In this document: positions 1-12,246 of the stretch, piece after piece
Layout of the letters: each line of letters opens with the position of its first letter
How positions within the stretch are numbered: the stretch's first letter is position 1
Source: Drosophila pseudoobscura
Lineage: Eukaryota > Arthropoda > Insecta > Diptera > Drosophilidae
Direction: 5' to 3'
DNA length: 64,000 nt
Assembly (NCBI RefSeq): GCF_009870125.1
Contig: NC_046683.1
Span: 47,817,869 to 47,881,868 of the forward strand
Translations under genes and position numbers: made by a program
The notes under the pieces: generated by a model
What the model saw: only the letters and a program-made list of their open reading frames with translations
Databases searched by the model: none
What the model was told of the DNA's origin: nothing

Positions 1-1674
1 GGGGCGGTGTGTAGGCCTTTTTGCTCGCTTCTGGCTGACTGGATTTAATCCCCTCATGCTTGGCCTTGGTGATTTTTGGCTCACTGAAGGTCTTATCTGC
101 ATACTGCTGCCACTCGATGCCGAGCAACTCCTGGCTTTGCGGCCACATGGTCTCGTGCAGCAGGGCTCCGGAGTAGTGGTACACCTTGAAACTGCAAGTA
201 AAATAATAATTAAAATTTGCATCGGAATTGCAAGCATATTTCATGGGAAGCAACTCACCCGTTACTAATGCGGAGCCTGGGAGCGGTGGTGGCTGTGACA
301 AACCATTCGCCATTGGGATGCCACTCGAAGACAGTGGTGTCCGCCAGCTTCAAGCTGGCCAGCTTCTCCCGTTTGGGCACATCCCATACCTCGACGGCTC
401 CGGGCAGATTGCCAAAACCGGCGAGCACAATGATGTTTCCAAAAGGATTGAAATAGGCACAGTTACGTGGACCCTCTCCAAAGTCATAGATCACGTCGCA
501 CTTGAGATTGTAGAGAGCTGCCTTGGAGGGCATGAAGCCATATACAACCACGAATTCGGTGGCTTTGGGACTCCACTTGACACAGTGGACTGGTCCCTCC
601 TTCGACAGCGGCACGGAGCAAGTGTCACCCTTGGTGGCCATGAAGTGGACAGCCTGATTGCCGTAGTAGGAAGCGCCGCTCTTGTCCACCTCGGTGCTGG
701 TTAGCAACAGCAGGCCAGTGCCTCTCTTGTTCCACAACATTTCCACGCGGTCCGCTTGGAAGAAACTCTTGCAGGCGACCGTTTGGTTCTGGCCCAGGGC
801 GGGATACTTGTACAGCTTGCACATGGACGGAGCACCCTTGGCGCCGGGATTGTAGAAGGCCAAATACGGCGGACAGTGGCCGGGACCAAGAGATAACATT
901 CCCCCACGACTGCCGCCTATTTTTCTTTGGGTATTTTCGAATCCTTTAGCCGATCCTTCGGGCAGATCGTAGAACAGAGCCTCGCCGCCCACGACGAGAG
1001 CGAAGATGGTCTCGTCCGACGACCAAGATGGCTCCCAATTCGTTTGGTTCTTCTGGACAATGGCAAACACTTCGGTGCCCGTGGTGATATCGTACACGAG
1101 GAGATTGGGCGACCCCTCTGGGCGGTCCTTGGTGATGGCATAGTGCTCCCAGGTGCACAAATAATTGCCACGTGGCGAGAACTTGAGGTAGAACGCCTTG
1201 GGGCGCGGCAACGAGCACTGCACCGGCCACTCTCCGGCACCATCCTTGCACGCCTCGAGCACCTTAACGTCCCGGCCGTTGGAATATGCAAAATATCGGC
1301 CATCTGGACTGAAGCAGATCGAACGAGAACATTTCGTCTCCTCTCGCGGCAAGTTTGACTTGTGTTCATATGGCAACTTAGGTCCGGCCGATGACCACAG
1401 TTCAACCGCCACGCTAGAGCGAACTGCAAACGAAGGCACGATAGATTAGTTACCAGAGAAATACACGAGGTAGCGCTCCCTCCTCCCCACCCCCGACGAC
1501 AGAGAATGACTCTTGAGTTTGCACAGTCCTGCCAGGTGGCGGGGCTGGCAATGCAGCTGGTGCCCCACATTGTCTGGCATTGGGGGCAGTGTTTGGGGAC
1601 TAGTTTTGTATGGAATCTGCGGGATTATATTTACTTGCAAGGGTAGGAACAACACCGTCCGCAGCTGCAGCCAT
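1..1674 (-). CDS. eIF2A: Eukaryotic translation initiation factor 2A, 5' part (runs off the window)
   Basis: Minus-strand gene; three exons visible: 1635-1674 (start codon at 1672-1674, 13 codons plus one base), 259-1423 and 1-191, the last cut by the window edge. The protein begins MAAAADGVVPTLA, then an isoleucine codon split by intron 1. The long middle exon gives a WD-repeat-type beta-propeller with phrases such as CFSPDGRYFAYSNG, SWSSDETIFALV, VKWSPKATEFVVVYG and CAYFNPFGNI, characteristic of eIF2A. The partial third exon continues with HYSGALLHETMWPQ and a lysine-rich stretch. In the family the propeller binds the 40S subunit and the protein supports non-canonical, GTP-independent initiator-tRNA delivery. 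Introns are short (211 and 67 nt) with GT-AG ends. An open frame with a GTG near 1439 overlaps the intron 1 acceptor and is not the start. About 460 codons are present, so the C-terminal third is probably missing. Confidence 0.93.
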
Positions 1675-1817
1675 TGTCTTCCAATCTCACACGCACACAC
1701 ACACAAGAACACGCACGGCGATGTTGTTGTTGCTATCTAGTACTCGCGCTCTGTTGCAGCCGGTGTTGGTTAACAGATGATTGGTTGTGCACTCACACGG
1801 TCGCTCTGTACTGTGTT

Positions 1818-1825
1818 TATCGATA
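1818..1825. promoter_or_regulatory. DRE (DREF-binding) site upstream of eIF2A
   Basis: A perfect palindromic TATCGATA lies about 145 bp upstream of the eIF2A start codon. DRE sites mark housekeeping promoters in Drosophila, and eIF2A fits that class. Confidence 0.6.
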
Positions 1826-3016
1826 GACGCCTATCTACATGAATTGGCGCGATGACGGACACTTTGAACATGTATGTTACCTAACCAAACCAAATATTTA
1901 GAACCGCAACAAAACTTCAGCTCTACGTGAATTTAAAAACATTTTAATACTGACGATTTGAGATCTATGATTTCAGACGGCACATTCAAACGTATCTAGA
2001 TGCCTACTATTTTCCCAAAATCCTACTTTCACCCCCCGCACCCACATTTGTAGTTTTTTTTTCAGTGGGTAGGCCCAGGTTTTCATTTCTTTTGGCAACT
2101 ATTACGCCAGTTAATTGTCAGGCTCGAATAAAAGCATTCAGAGCGGCGCCGATGCACAATTGGAACTTGTTCAGTCACTTTCGCTGAAAAATTTCATGTA
2201 GACTGACAGCCGACTGTCGTTGACACTTGGCGGTGACACTTTGCGCATGCGTGCCAGAGCCAGAGGCCCCCAGATGCCCCCCAGATGCCCCCAGATCCCC
2301 CCCTGTCTAAGTCAGAGTCCAGTTCGGACAATGTCCGAAGTTTTATTGTTGCCCTGGCTGGTCCGTCGCAACGCTTGTTTCAATTGTTGCTATTAATTTT
2401 ATTTTATTTATACCGCACAGTACTTTTTCTGCACGCCTCGACGCGACGGCAATTGACTTCAAATGTCTCGCATTTGGCCGGCCGAAGAGAAAAGTTACAA
2501 CAACTATGAAAGTTTCTGTGGGCTCTGTGCACATTCATTTTGGCTTTTTCTTCATTTTTTCGATAATAACCATCACAAATTGAAACTAATATAGCTTGAC
2601 TTGATAACTTTCCCAAAAGAAAATAATGAAAAGCTGCATTTAAATCACACAGTTCGCCAGAGAAACAGATAGAAATTTGGAGAATGTGGGAATATTATGT
2701 AATATTATTAATCGGCAATCAATTACCAATAGACCCGTGTAGGCAGCTAAGCCATTTCGCGCTGCTTTCGGTTTCCATGAAGGTGAAAACCGCATTCATA
2801 ATCTCCAATAGAGTACAAGGGGTCTCTCAATGCGAGCAGAAAATTCAATAAAACACCGATACGCAATTCTAGATCGATAATCGATTAATAACCGTCTAAA
2901 TTTAAATTTGGGCCTCGAAATAACCGCAATTCAAAAGAATCGCATGGGGGCTTGTCTCAGCAGCTTTTCAACTAAATTTCATTTGTCAAAATATACAAAA
3001 TAAATACAGCACAAAT
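1826..3016. other. Intergenic region between eIF2A and the first small membrane-protein gene
   Basis: No supported gene. It holds the eIF2A upstream region and AT-rich sequence, with a CCCCAGATG-type direct repeat near 2270-2300. No transposon ends were recognised. Confidence 0.5.
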
Positions 3017-3178
3017 ATGGATTTACGGAGACATATGCTAAAAGATGAACTCTTTGATAAGGTGGGACCTCTGGAAACAATAGGAGCCTTCATCGCACTG
3101 TTGTTTCTTTTGTTAATCTTTTTCTTCTGCGTCGGCTATTGCTGCTGTTTTAGCTGTGACGGTCAGAAGTCGTATTAA
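3017..3178 (+). CDS. 53-residue membrane micropeptide with cysteine cluster
   Basis: Single-exon frame of 53 codons. The N-terminus is charged (MDLRRHMLKDELFDK), followed by a continuous hydrophobic span, about residues 22-41, rich in Leu, Phe and Ile. It ends in a juxtamembrane YCCCFSC cluster and a short polar tail (DGQKSY). This looks like a one-pass tail-anchored or type III membrane peptide whose cysteines could be palmitoylated; that role is inference. An AATAAA at 3205-3210, 27 bp after the stop, and an A-rich context before the ATG support a real transcript. No family was recognised. A second candidate protein with the same hydrophobic-then-CCC layout begins 330 bp downstream, suggesting an old tandem pair. 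Confidence 0.55.
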   Translation: MDLRRHMLKDELFDKVGPLETIGAFIALLFLLLIFFFCVGYCCCFSCDGQKSY

Positions 3179-3204
3179 AAGATGTCTGAAAAGGAAAAGA
3201 GCTC

Positions 3205-3210
3205 AATAAA
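3205..3210 (+). terminator. Poly(A) signal AATAAA
   Basis: Canonical hexamer just after the 53-codon membrane peptide frame. Confidence 0.5.
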
Positions 3211-3508
3211 CTAAGTAATGGAGAACGCATCAATTATAAAGTCAAATCAAATTGATAATTCGCCTTGTTTAGTCCGCGAGAGCTCCTGGAACTCCTTCTG
3301 ACTCGATTCGCCCGGCCTGGGCAGTCGATCATCCCAGAATCATCCATCATTCCGTATAGGATAATGTCCAATCTCGATACGACCATACCCCATACTTTTT
3401 TTGTGTCGACGACTTCCTCGAGTATCCCCTTATACCGTTGAGGGGCTCCGCTCCGTTGCTGTGATCGCTTTTCAGCAATTGTCAGAACCAAGTCCAAAAT
3501 CTGGCATA

Positions 3509-3796
3509 ATGACTGTAATTCTAAGTATAATCCTGTCGGTTGTGCTCTCCATTGTATTGTTTGTGTGCCTCTGCCTCTGCTGCTGTTGCGTATTCATAGT
3601 TTGCATGTGCTGCTGCCACTGCGACTGCGCTCTGCGTGGCCCAGCTCCAGTTCCGCCCCCACTGCCGCCGCTCCCGCCATCGCCCCTGCCACGAATAGAG
3701 GCAGCAGCGGCAGCAGCAGCAGCAGCACTTGGTGGTGGTACGACGGCAACAGGTTACGACAAGCCAATGCCAATGCGATGCGATGCCACCAGCTAG
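3509..3796 (+). CDS. Candidate 95-residue Cys-rich membrane protein with Pro- and Ala-rich tail
   Basis: From the ATG at 3509 the frame encodes MTVILSIILS and more Val/Leu/Ile (residues 1-20), then a dense cysteine segment (CLCLCCCC and CMCCCHCDC, residues 20-42). A proline tract (about 47-62), nine alanines and a tail with GYDKPMPMRC follow. The open frame extends 36 codons further upstream, but that part shows no coding character, so the first ATG of the hydrophobic segment was preferred. The layout resembles the gene at 3017-3178, without clear sequence identity. The alanine run comes from a CAG/GCA repeat that could open any frame by chance. No poly(A) signal was found close by. The coding call is moderate. 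Confidence 0.4.
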   Translation: MTVILSIILSVVLSIVLFVCLCLCCCCVFIVCMCCCHCDCALRGPAPVPPPLPPLPPSPLPRIEAAAAAAAAALGGGTTATGYDKPMPMRCDATS

Positions 3797-4204
3797 CGGC
3801 AGAGGCCAGGCCTGCTGCGCCGGCGCAGTCGCTGCTGCCGTTGCTGCTGCCGTTGCCGTCGCCAAGACGACACCTTAAGGAATGGTAAACGTTACCTGGT
3901 CCGTCAGTTCAAGTTGAGCGCTCGTGTTGGCCGGTTGTCAGAGACGCGTGTTACCACCAATATACCCCAGGCGGTAGCAGTAGCAGTAGCAGTAGCAACA
4001 GCAAGGCTTACACCCAGAGTCTGTATTTTTTTTGGTTTCCGTTTCTTGCTGGCAGAACGATACGTTTCTGTATAGTTCGTGAAGTGTTGTGTGCAAAGCC
4101 AATCCAATAAAGTCGCAAAGAGACCGAGTCACAAGTGCCCAAAAGTACAGCCAATAACCCAACACAACACCCAACAAAACCTACAACTCACACACAGCTA
4201 CAAA
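3797..4204 (+). other. Probable 5' flank and 5' UTR of the Spaetzle-like gene
   Basis: No other gene is seen. It includes CAG/GTAGCA-type triplet repeats (about 3970-4005) and an A/C-rich leader ending in ACAAA before the ATG at 4205. The transcription start was not located. Confidence 0.4.
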
Positions 4205-7200
4205 ATGGAATACCGGTGCTTTAGTAGAAGTTCTGTCAAAGTAAGTGACCCCAATAAGCACTAAAAAATAAAAGAAAATACCAAAGACGAGGCTGAGTCT
4301 GCGGCTGGGGCTGGGACTGCGACTGGGGCTGGGGCTGAAGCTGCAGCCCACCACCAGACCAGGAGAAGCAGAAGAAGCAGCTGCAAGATCTCTTACACTT
4401 CTCTCTTACACGTTTTTTTTTTTTTTTTTGTTTTTTGTATTTTGCTTGAACTTGGCATTGTTCTCTGGAGTCGTCGCCGTTGCCGTTGCCGCTGCCGTCA
4501 GTGCTGGTCGGTGGTTCCTTTTGGAAACCAGTATGGCATTAAAACTTATATAGCTGTGTGGTGTGCACCATCCCAACCCAACCCATCCCATCCCATACCA
4601 TATGGGTTTCTATATATGTACTCTCGAACTGAGTGCAGTCGTCGCGGCGGTGGCGGCGGCCCAACCCACAGCCAGGCAACACCTTCGGTGGTCCACTAAG
4701 TGCCTGGAATGGCACGGCATGGGATGGGACTTCAGCTGGGTTGGGCCGAGGCCGAGGCTGAGGCTGAGGCTGAGGCTGGGTTCTCCTTAGGAATTCAGTC
4801 TCTGACTCGCTTCAGGTTCGGTTCGGGTTCCGTTTCGGGTTCGGCTTGATTCGCCCATTTCGACCTATTTCCTCGGCCAAGACTCGCCCAATCACTCGAT
4901 GGAATTAGCACCTTTCTTTGACTTTCTTTTTGCAGTCGGTTTCGGTGTCGGTCTTCTGCTGCTTTCGGCCTTAACGAATCTTTAATGAATTTGCTTTGGC
5001 CAAATAACTTTTACTAGGCTTCTTGTCGGCCGCTCGCATACGAGTAGATGTCTGAGCATTCTCGTCTTGTCAGTCACCTCACGTTTCAGCCTGGCTCTGA
5101 AATTGGCCGGAAAACCGTGTGGGCTGGAGAGCCCTGTTGATATATGGCATACTCTGGCTGGAAAGCCAGCGGAATGTTGGGAGTGGATACCCGATCCATC
5201 GCGAGAAATGGAACCGCATTTGCTGCAACAGGAATTGCTGCCCCATCGAGCCCGAAAGAATTTCCAAATCGCTTGTCTTGTTTCTCTGTGAACTTGACCC
5301 ACAAAAATGCTAATCAAGGAAGCAAACGTAGAAAGCAAAAACACGGCTCCTCCTCCGCCACCGCATAATCTTATTTCGTTGGGGATATCGGATCGAGTTA
5401 TGTTGATTTCTTTGAGCCGATTTGATGTGGTGTGTGCCCCCGATTAATGAGTGTCTTTCTGTCTTTCTGTCCGTCTGGCCAAGACACTCTCGTATTGGCT
5501 GTCTGCTTGCCTCGGTTCAAGCACGAGTCAGTCGGAAATTTAATCATCTTGTCCGGTAGCCCCTGCCACCACACGATGATTCAAAACGAATTCCCAGAGC
5601 GAGCCCTAACCGTTGAGCGTTGCTGCTGCCGCGGGCAAAAGTAAAATAACAAAAAACAAAAAAAATACTTTATAAAAAGTAGGCTAAATATATTCATACT
5701 TTGATTTTTTATGGGTTGTTGCTGTTGTCTTCGTTTCTGTTGCTGAGAGCCGGTCGGTCCCGGTGCTCACTCGCACAGGTAGAAAGATTCTCATTCATGC
5801 GTGTCACCTCTTGGTTGAGGCAGTGGCATGCCAGTGCTTGGCAGAAGAACCCAACCTTAAAGAGCCATCATAGGCAGCAGTACGACGGGTACGGCCACGG
5901 GTATGCGTATATAACTATTTGCAAAACGGCTTTATAAACTGTAAAAACAAAAGATTTCTTCTGGGTCAAATATTGCCCCCCCCCCTCTCAAAAAACACTA
6001 AGGGACCAAAAATTGTCATAAATTTGTGTTAATTGCCTGCTTAATGTAGCGCCAAGAACTAACAGTACTTCCCGAGTCGCCTCGAGATAATAATGATGCA
6101 AATTATCCAGTGAAACTCCAAACAAAAATATATGAATCCAATTGAGGGCGTAATGAGTAAAAGTGTTGGGCTAAAGGGGGGGGAGGAGAGGCCTCGGCCT
6201 CGGCCTGGGTCTGGGTCTGGGTCTGATTGCCATTATGAGATGCTTCGGTTCGGTTCTAGTTTTGGTCAGCGAAATTTTTAGCCCCATTTCCACGCGCCAT
6301 TCCTCCTCCACATCCCACGCTCTCTGGACAATGGCCGCGTCGCCTCACGTCGCGTCGCGTCGCGCATGCGAAGTGGCAAGCAGCCCAAAAATGAAAGCGC
6401 CGCTGTCATCGCATTGGGGGAGGGAATGAAACGAAGCCAGAGGCATCGAGTGGAGTCGGAGCGGAGTCGGAGTCGGAGTCCATGCACTTGCCTCTTGTCT
6501 CTTTCTAGCGCTGGCCCCAGGCCCCTCCAGTGCTGTTTTCTGTTGTTTTTGTTGTGGTCTGTGGTCTGGGAAAACGTGATCTGCATAGCGGACAAGAAGA
6601 CCAGAAGAAGAAAAAAAAACCCATTGAAAGTTTTGTCGCTTCGGGGTTATCACGGCCCGAGCTTTGTTGTTTGTCGCGGAACGGAAAAAAGCAATAACGA
6701 ACGGGTCTAATGCTCAAAGAACGGTGCTGAGAACCGACATTAGCACAGAGATCACAATCGATCTATAACATGTTCCGCAGGGAAGCCGATACCGATGCCG
6801 ATGCCGATGCCGATGCCTGGGGTGTGGTGTGGTGTGGTCCTGCTTTTAGTGGATACATATGTATGCCCGATTGGATTGGCCAAGCTTTTCATCAACTTTT
6901 CCTGACCAACTGGTCCACAATCAAACAAAAGGCCTTTGGGAAATTGTGTCAGTCAAGCAAAGCCAACAATTCTCTCTCAATTCGTTTCAATCACAATACA
7001 TTATCACTGACATCCATTGAGAGAATGTGGAACTCGCCAGACAAGCGACGATCAGATCAGCGACCAGCAGCAGGGGCGGGGAGGGCGGCTCGGATCTAGC
7101 GAGAGGAGGTGGCAGGCAGATCGAGAGACCCGAGACCCGAGACCTGGGGCTGTAGGCTACGCTTATCAATAAAACCAGTTCCAAGACTCATTGCGTGCAA

Positions 7201-10200
7201 CGGTCTCAGAGTCGCAGAGTCTTTCTGGTGGCTATTTGTAAGCTGTCAATAATCCGTCGGTGCTTTCCCAAACAAAACCCAAAACCAATTTTCACTTGGT
7301 GTAGTGGTCCAATAATATTGTAGCGTTTAATTTCATTTATTACCAAAGTCCCAATGTTTGTTTATGCGATCCGAAACATGCTCCCGGCCACGGCTTGGCT
7401 GTGTGCGTGTGTTAGAGGGAGAGAGAGAGACAGAGGCAGAGCCAGAGCCAGAGCCGACGAAGAGCGAGACTTGAGACGCCTAAGAGAGAGAGATGGAGAT
7501 GTGGGTCGTTAACCTCGTTATAACGGCACCTGATACACGAACAGCGGCGCGCTGCTCTTGACAGTTTTGCTCGTCGTCGCTTTGTCTCTTTTTGCCATGG
7601 CATATGGCATATGGCATGGCTGGGTTCTGATTCTTTCTAGCGGCCACACTTAGTGCAAGTCTCCGGCCGCTTGCCGCCTGGCTCCCCCCCTGCCTCTTCG
7701 TTGAACGGTATGAATGAGTGTGTTATGTAAGCCCAACTAATGACGGGGCACGGCACACACTCAAACTGTCGCCGTATCGTCAATGGTCAATGGTCAATGG
7801 GTTTTTGATTAATGAGTGATTTGCTGATTTTTCAAAGCAGCTCAAATATTATTTGCATTTATTTGTGATATTTTGTTTTTGGTACAGTCACGCCGCAATC
7901 ACTTCAACGAACCAAACGAACCCCGAAGACAGGCAGGCGGCTACTTAAGAAAGTTGCCTCATTAGGAGGAGAGGGTCTCGTCGAGACCCAATCAAGATGG
8001 CAATTACCAAGTAAAAATACTCCGTACGTACTCAGACGAATGTCTTGTGACAGGTTCAAATGGCAATGGCAATGGCAATGGCTTGGTCTTGCCTTAATGT
8101 CGAATCAAGAGGGGACCGGACCAGACCAGAGCACCACGGGCATTTATTAAACGAAATTGTTGGTGGAGGGCCATCCCATCAAAACGGAAAGTCCGACGGA
8201 CGGACGGACCAAATGACAATGGGCAAGAAAAGCTCGTTTAATGAGCCAACGAGTCAACTACAGCACACAGAATTTGACAAAAGGCCAAATGCAGACAGAG
8301 GGACAGAGAGACAGAGAGACGGACACGACACGACACGACGCTCGGGCTACAGGCGGTGAGAGTGTACCGTGTGTCTCTCTCTCTCTCTCCCTGTCACACG
8401 ATCTCCCTAACTGCCTTCCCACCGACCGACCGCCCGACCGCCCGCTCTCTCCTTTTGGCGGCACGAAGCAAGTTCATTAATTTCTTGTAATGAATGTGAA
8501 AAGAATTAAATAATAGAATTTCGCTTTCATTTTTCATTTCCCAGCAGCGAACCAACACGCAATGACCATTAGGCCACAAACATTTCGTTTTTTTGTCAAA
8601 TTTCTTAAACTGAAAAGAAAGTTTGGTTTGTTGGGCATCTTGTCTCTTACGAAAATGTGCGAACAAACCATCCATCCCACCAGACCAGACCAGGCCAGGC
8701 CACAAACAATACAATAACTGAAAGGAAAATAATATTAAATGTTTATATCAATTAAAAAAGCTACGAGTATTTACGGTATTTTTTCCATCGACAATCGGAC
8801 AAAGGCCCGATGGGATGGGATGGGATGGGATGGAATGGGATGGCACGTTATCCGACCTGTCCGATTATTTCTGCGCATCATGTCGTACGTGCAGCGATTT
8901 TCTCAGAGAGTAAAATGGCAAAATTTTTGTGCTGCAATTTTAATTCAATCGAAACTGGTTTTCGGCTGCTGCCTGACTGCCTGCCACTTGATCAGCAACA
9001 AAAAATCTGCACAGAGAAAGTGAAAGAAAACACAGCGCGCGCGCGCAAATAAAATAAAAAACAAAAATACTATACTGCAAGAAGAGGCAATAAAAAAAAG
9101 TTCAGACCATATTAGAAGTCAGCTTTACATGCGGTGCGGTTGAAAAATGTATTAACATTTCTTCTTGCCCTTCCTTCCCCCTCTTCCTCTCCCTCTATCG
9201 TGGCAGCTGTCCGATTTGAATTTCTTCTTTGTTTTTACTTTCACGTACGGACGGGGGCGATGGCTGTGGCTGTGGTTGTGGCTTCACGAGATGGTTATTT
9301 ATGAGCTTAATTAATTTGTTTATGGATTTCGAGTCTAAGCGGGTCAAGTATGTGAAAATAGAAACTTTTCATCAGCTCAGGGCACCGACAATTCCCCGTC
9401 ATAGCAGTCAAGAAACTCCTATAACTGGCTTTCGGTCTGGAGTGGAGTGGCGTACGTTTCTACGTCCAGTTCCTAGAACTCTGAAAAAGTTCCCCCCAGA
9501 GTCAGAAGCTAGCCATGGTCAGGGTCGTGGGTTCAACGACAAAACATAAAACATGTTACAACACCTCAAGCAAAGTTGTACAACAAACACTGGAGACGCC
9601 ACAACCTGGTCGGGCTGTGCTTCTGCATGACACAGCGCTTGCATTGGCATGCCATGGCTTGCCCGTTATCACAGGGGTCTAACCTATTGATATCGTATGT
9701 ATTTGCAGCACCTAACGGCGCTCTGCGTCATCAGTATTGCACTCACATGCGCCAATGCGGCGTTATGGCCCAGCTACAGCAGCAGCGACGATGCGCCTTC
9801 CAGCAGATGCGCCGGAGGGCGTGGACTGAAATACCTATCCGGTGATGCGCTGACGGATTCGCCAGACTGTTTGGGCCCCAACAATGCGCCATATCCCAGG
9901 TGAGTGAGTCACGTCACTTAACGGTGCTCAGAGTGGCCGATCATAGCATTCGGAAAACTTTCTTTTCTAACGCCTCTTGCCTCTTCTGCCTCGACTATTC
10001 CCCATTACCATTACCATTTGCATTTGCATTTGCAGTGCGGCCGTTGCGCGCACATTCTCCAACTGGAACGGAAATTCGCGACGTGGACGCCAGAGCAAAT
10101 TGCCGACCACTCTGGATCCCGCTGTGACCACGAGTGCACTTTTGAGGGCCTACGATGAGGTAAACAATGAGGCTATCGGAAGCAATCGTTATGGTAAGTC

Positions 10201-10753
10201 GGTCAGGCTAATGACGGTACGGTGCGGCCGCAATTGATTGACCGCACAATTGATTGATTGACCCAGTGATTGTCTGACTGTCTGTCCGTCTGCTTGTCGG
10301 TTTGTCTTTCCTTTTACGCAGGTCGTTCCCTGAAGAATGCCTCGCCGGCGCATCAGTGCAAGAGCGATACACCGGCGCGTCTGTGCAAGACGCGCTACAA
10401 CACCACGGCACCCATGTATGGCGTTAGTTTGACCTCTGGCCAGCCGGTCACCATAGTTCAGAAGTTCCCCGATCTCCTGCAGCAAGTCGTCTTCGAAGTG
10501 TGCGAGTAAGTAGCTCCATCCGGCCGATCAGGATCACCGATATCTAGCCCTGGCTTTCGCCCGCAACAGGTCCTCTGAATGTGATGTGGTTCGCGGCGAG
10601 TGTACGCAAACCTATGTGCCCTACCTGTTCCTGGTCATCCCCCTGGGTCCCGTGACGCTAACCGGCCAGGACTATGTGCTCGTGGAGAGCGGATGCGTCT
10701 GCAAGCCGAAGTACTCGACGGGCGCCGCCCAGGAGCCCAACATGATACCGTAG
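4205..10753 (+). CDS. Secreted Spaetzle-family cystine-knot (neurotrophin-like) ligand, five exons
   Basis: Exons 4205-4240, 9709-9899, 10036-10193, 10322-10505 and 10570-10753 join in phase with GT-AG introns to give 250 residues. Exon 1 encodes MEYRCFSRSSVK and exon 2 opens with HLTALCVISIALTCANA, so together they form one N-terminal signal peptide. A basic RRGR (residues 91-94) is a possible furin-type cleavage site. The C-terminal part has cysteines at about 141, 150, 189, 194, 201, 232 and 234, in the order LC, EVC, SEC, GECTQTY, SGCVC. This matches the Spaetzle/Trunk cystine-knot pattern, except that the usual SCC is SGC, so the cysteine generally used for the dimer bond may be missing. 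NTT (N155) is a glycosylation sequon. Family members are cleaved pro-ligands for Toll-type or Torso receptors; the receptor here is unknown. I could not match it to a named Drosophila Spaetzle gene. Confidence 0.8.
4241..9708 (+). other. 5.5-kb first intron of the Spaetzle-like gene
   Basis: Donor GTAAGT directly after exon 1 and acceptor TTTGCAG before exon 2. It is filled with simple repeats: a T-run (4411-4430), GAGGCT repeats (4749-4780), CTCGGC/CTGGGT hexamers (6190-6225), GA-rich DNA (7415-7500), GGCAAT repeats (8060-8085) and GATGG repeats (8810-8842). No nested gene was found on either strand. Its size against the other four introns (64-136 nt) suggests that any enhancers of the gene would lie here; this is inference. 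Confidence 0.6.
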
Positions 10754-12246
10754 GCGTTGGTGCGTACTACCACCCAGTACTACGCCCACCCACTAGGAAC
10801 ACAAACAGCAACCAAAAGAACTGAGCGAGTTTTGGTCGAGGGTCGAAGCTGAGCAGCGGCTGGCTGCCTGGCTAAATTAATATGTACTTAAACGAGGAAT
10901 TATTTTTTGTAGCGAAATCAATTTTGCAATGTTATTTAATTTTTTTTTTCTAATCTCCTATTTCTTCTCAACACTCTCAGCTGTATAAAATTGAAATGCA
11001 ATTTTGCTCGAAAAATAATCAAATGCTAATCTTAAGTTTAAATTTAAACAAAATTAAATTAATGCATTCATGCGTTTATAGTTATAATTATTAGAGCCCC
11101 TAAATAAAAGCATTCCTTTCGAAATGTTAATATGGATATTTTTGTGGGTAATATTAACTATATTCTCTGTTTGCCGCCCACGATAGATTGTTGAGGCAGC
11201 ATTTTTAATGAACAAATAATTGTATACGATAAATAAAACTATTTTCAATAAGATTTGATTGCATTATTTTCAAAAACTCTTTAAACAAGACTAGTTACAT
11301 GATTTTTAAATTTGAATTTTCGATGACGCCATACCAAATGCAACCCTGTTTCATTTGATATCGTCGGTTATCCAGCCGTTAAATTTAAAAAAATATTCTT
11401 TCCATTTTTGTAGCAACATGGGCAGGTTGTGAAAATGGATAATAAACTTAGGCACTCCCGATCATCAAATAAAATGTATACGAAAAACAGATAAAATAGG
11501 ACTATGCTAGCTATCTCAATGACTCTGTGCTCTTTTGCGCTGTTGCGTTTGAGTAAACGACAATAGCAACGTATAAATTAGACCCGCAAATAAAGTTGCT
11601 ACATTCAAGACTCGCTTCGGGGCTAAAGTTTGGTAAACAAATGGCGCGCCTGACCGTCGGAATGCCTTCTTTGCCTCTTGCTTCCTCAAATGTGGTTTGG
11701 CAACAACAATCACAATGTTACGATCGCTGACCACTCTTGAGTCCAAGCTGCCGTTTATCGCACACAAACATCGATAGTGCCATTCGCGATTAATTGATAT
11801 GTATATAGCATCCGTGGTTTGTTCTGCCTCTGCCACCACTGGTGCAGACCGTTTTCACGCATATATTTTTTTTTTCGCGAAGAAAAAATACAAGCCGAAT
11901 ACAATTAAAAACGGATTGTATGTAATTGTGAGTGGTGTTATTTGCGGAGAACGAAGAGCACAAGTTTTTCGCAGCTTTGGTTTTCCATCGAAAGCATAAA
12001 GCAATTAAGCGCAACGCATCCCCCGGCCATCCTTAAACTTACTCACACACTTGGGCGCACACACCGAAAAGACGCTGCATGTGTGTGTGTGTATAGACAA
12101 CTGTCTTGCGTGGTGCCGGGTTACATATTTTTATTGAATTTTTCTCGTGGGCCTGCCAAAACAAATGTGCATGCAGTAGAAGGGCCACAAATTGGCGGCA
12201 GTTTAAAGAAAACCCCGAAAACAGACAGCAAAATCACAGTCTAGCG
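10754..12246 (+). other. 3' UTR of the Spaetzle-like gene and SRm160 upstream region
   Basis: AT-rich sequence with AATAAA-type signals near 11105 and 11231, followed by the SRm160 promoter side. DRE-like half matches occur near 11770 (ATCGATAG) and inside SRm160 intron 1 near 12351 (ATCGATAA). No other gene was supported. Confidence 0.5.
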
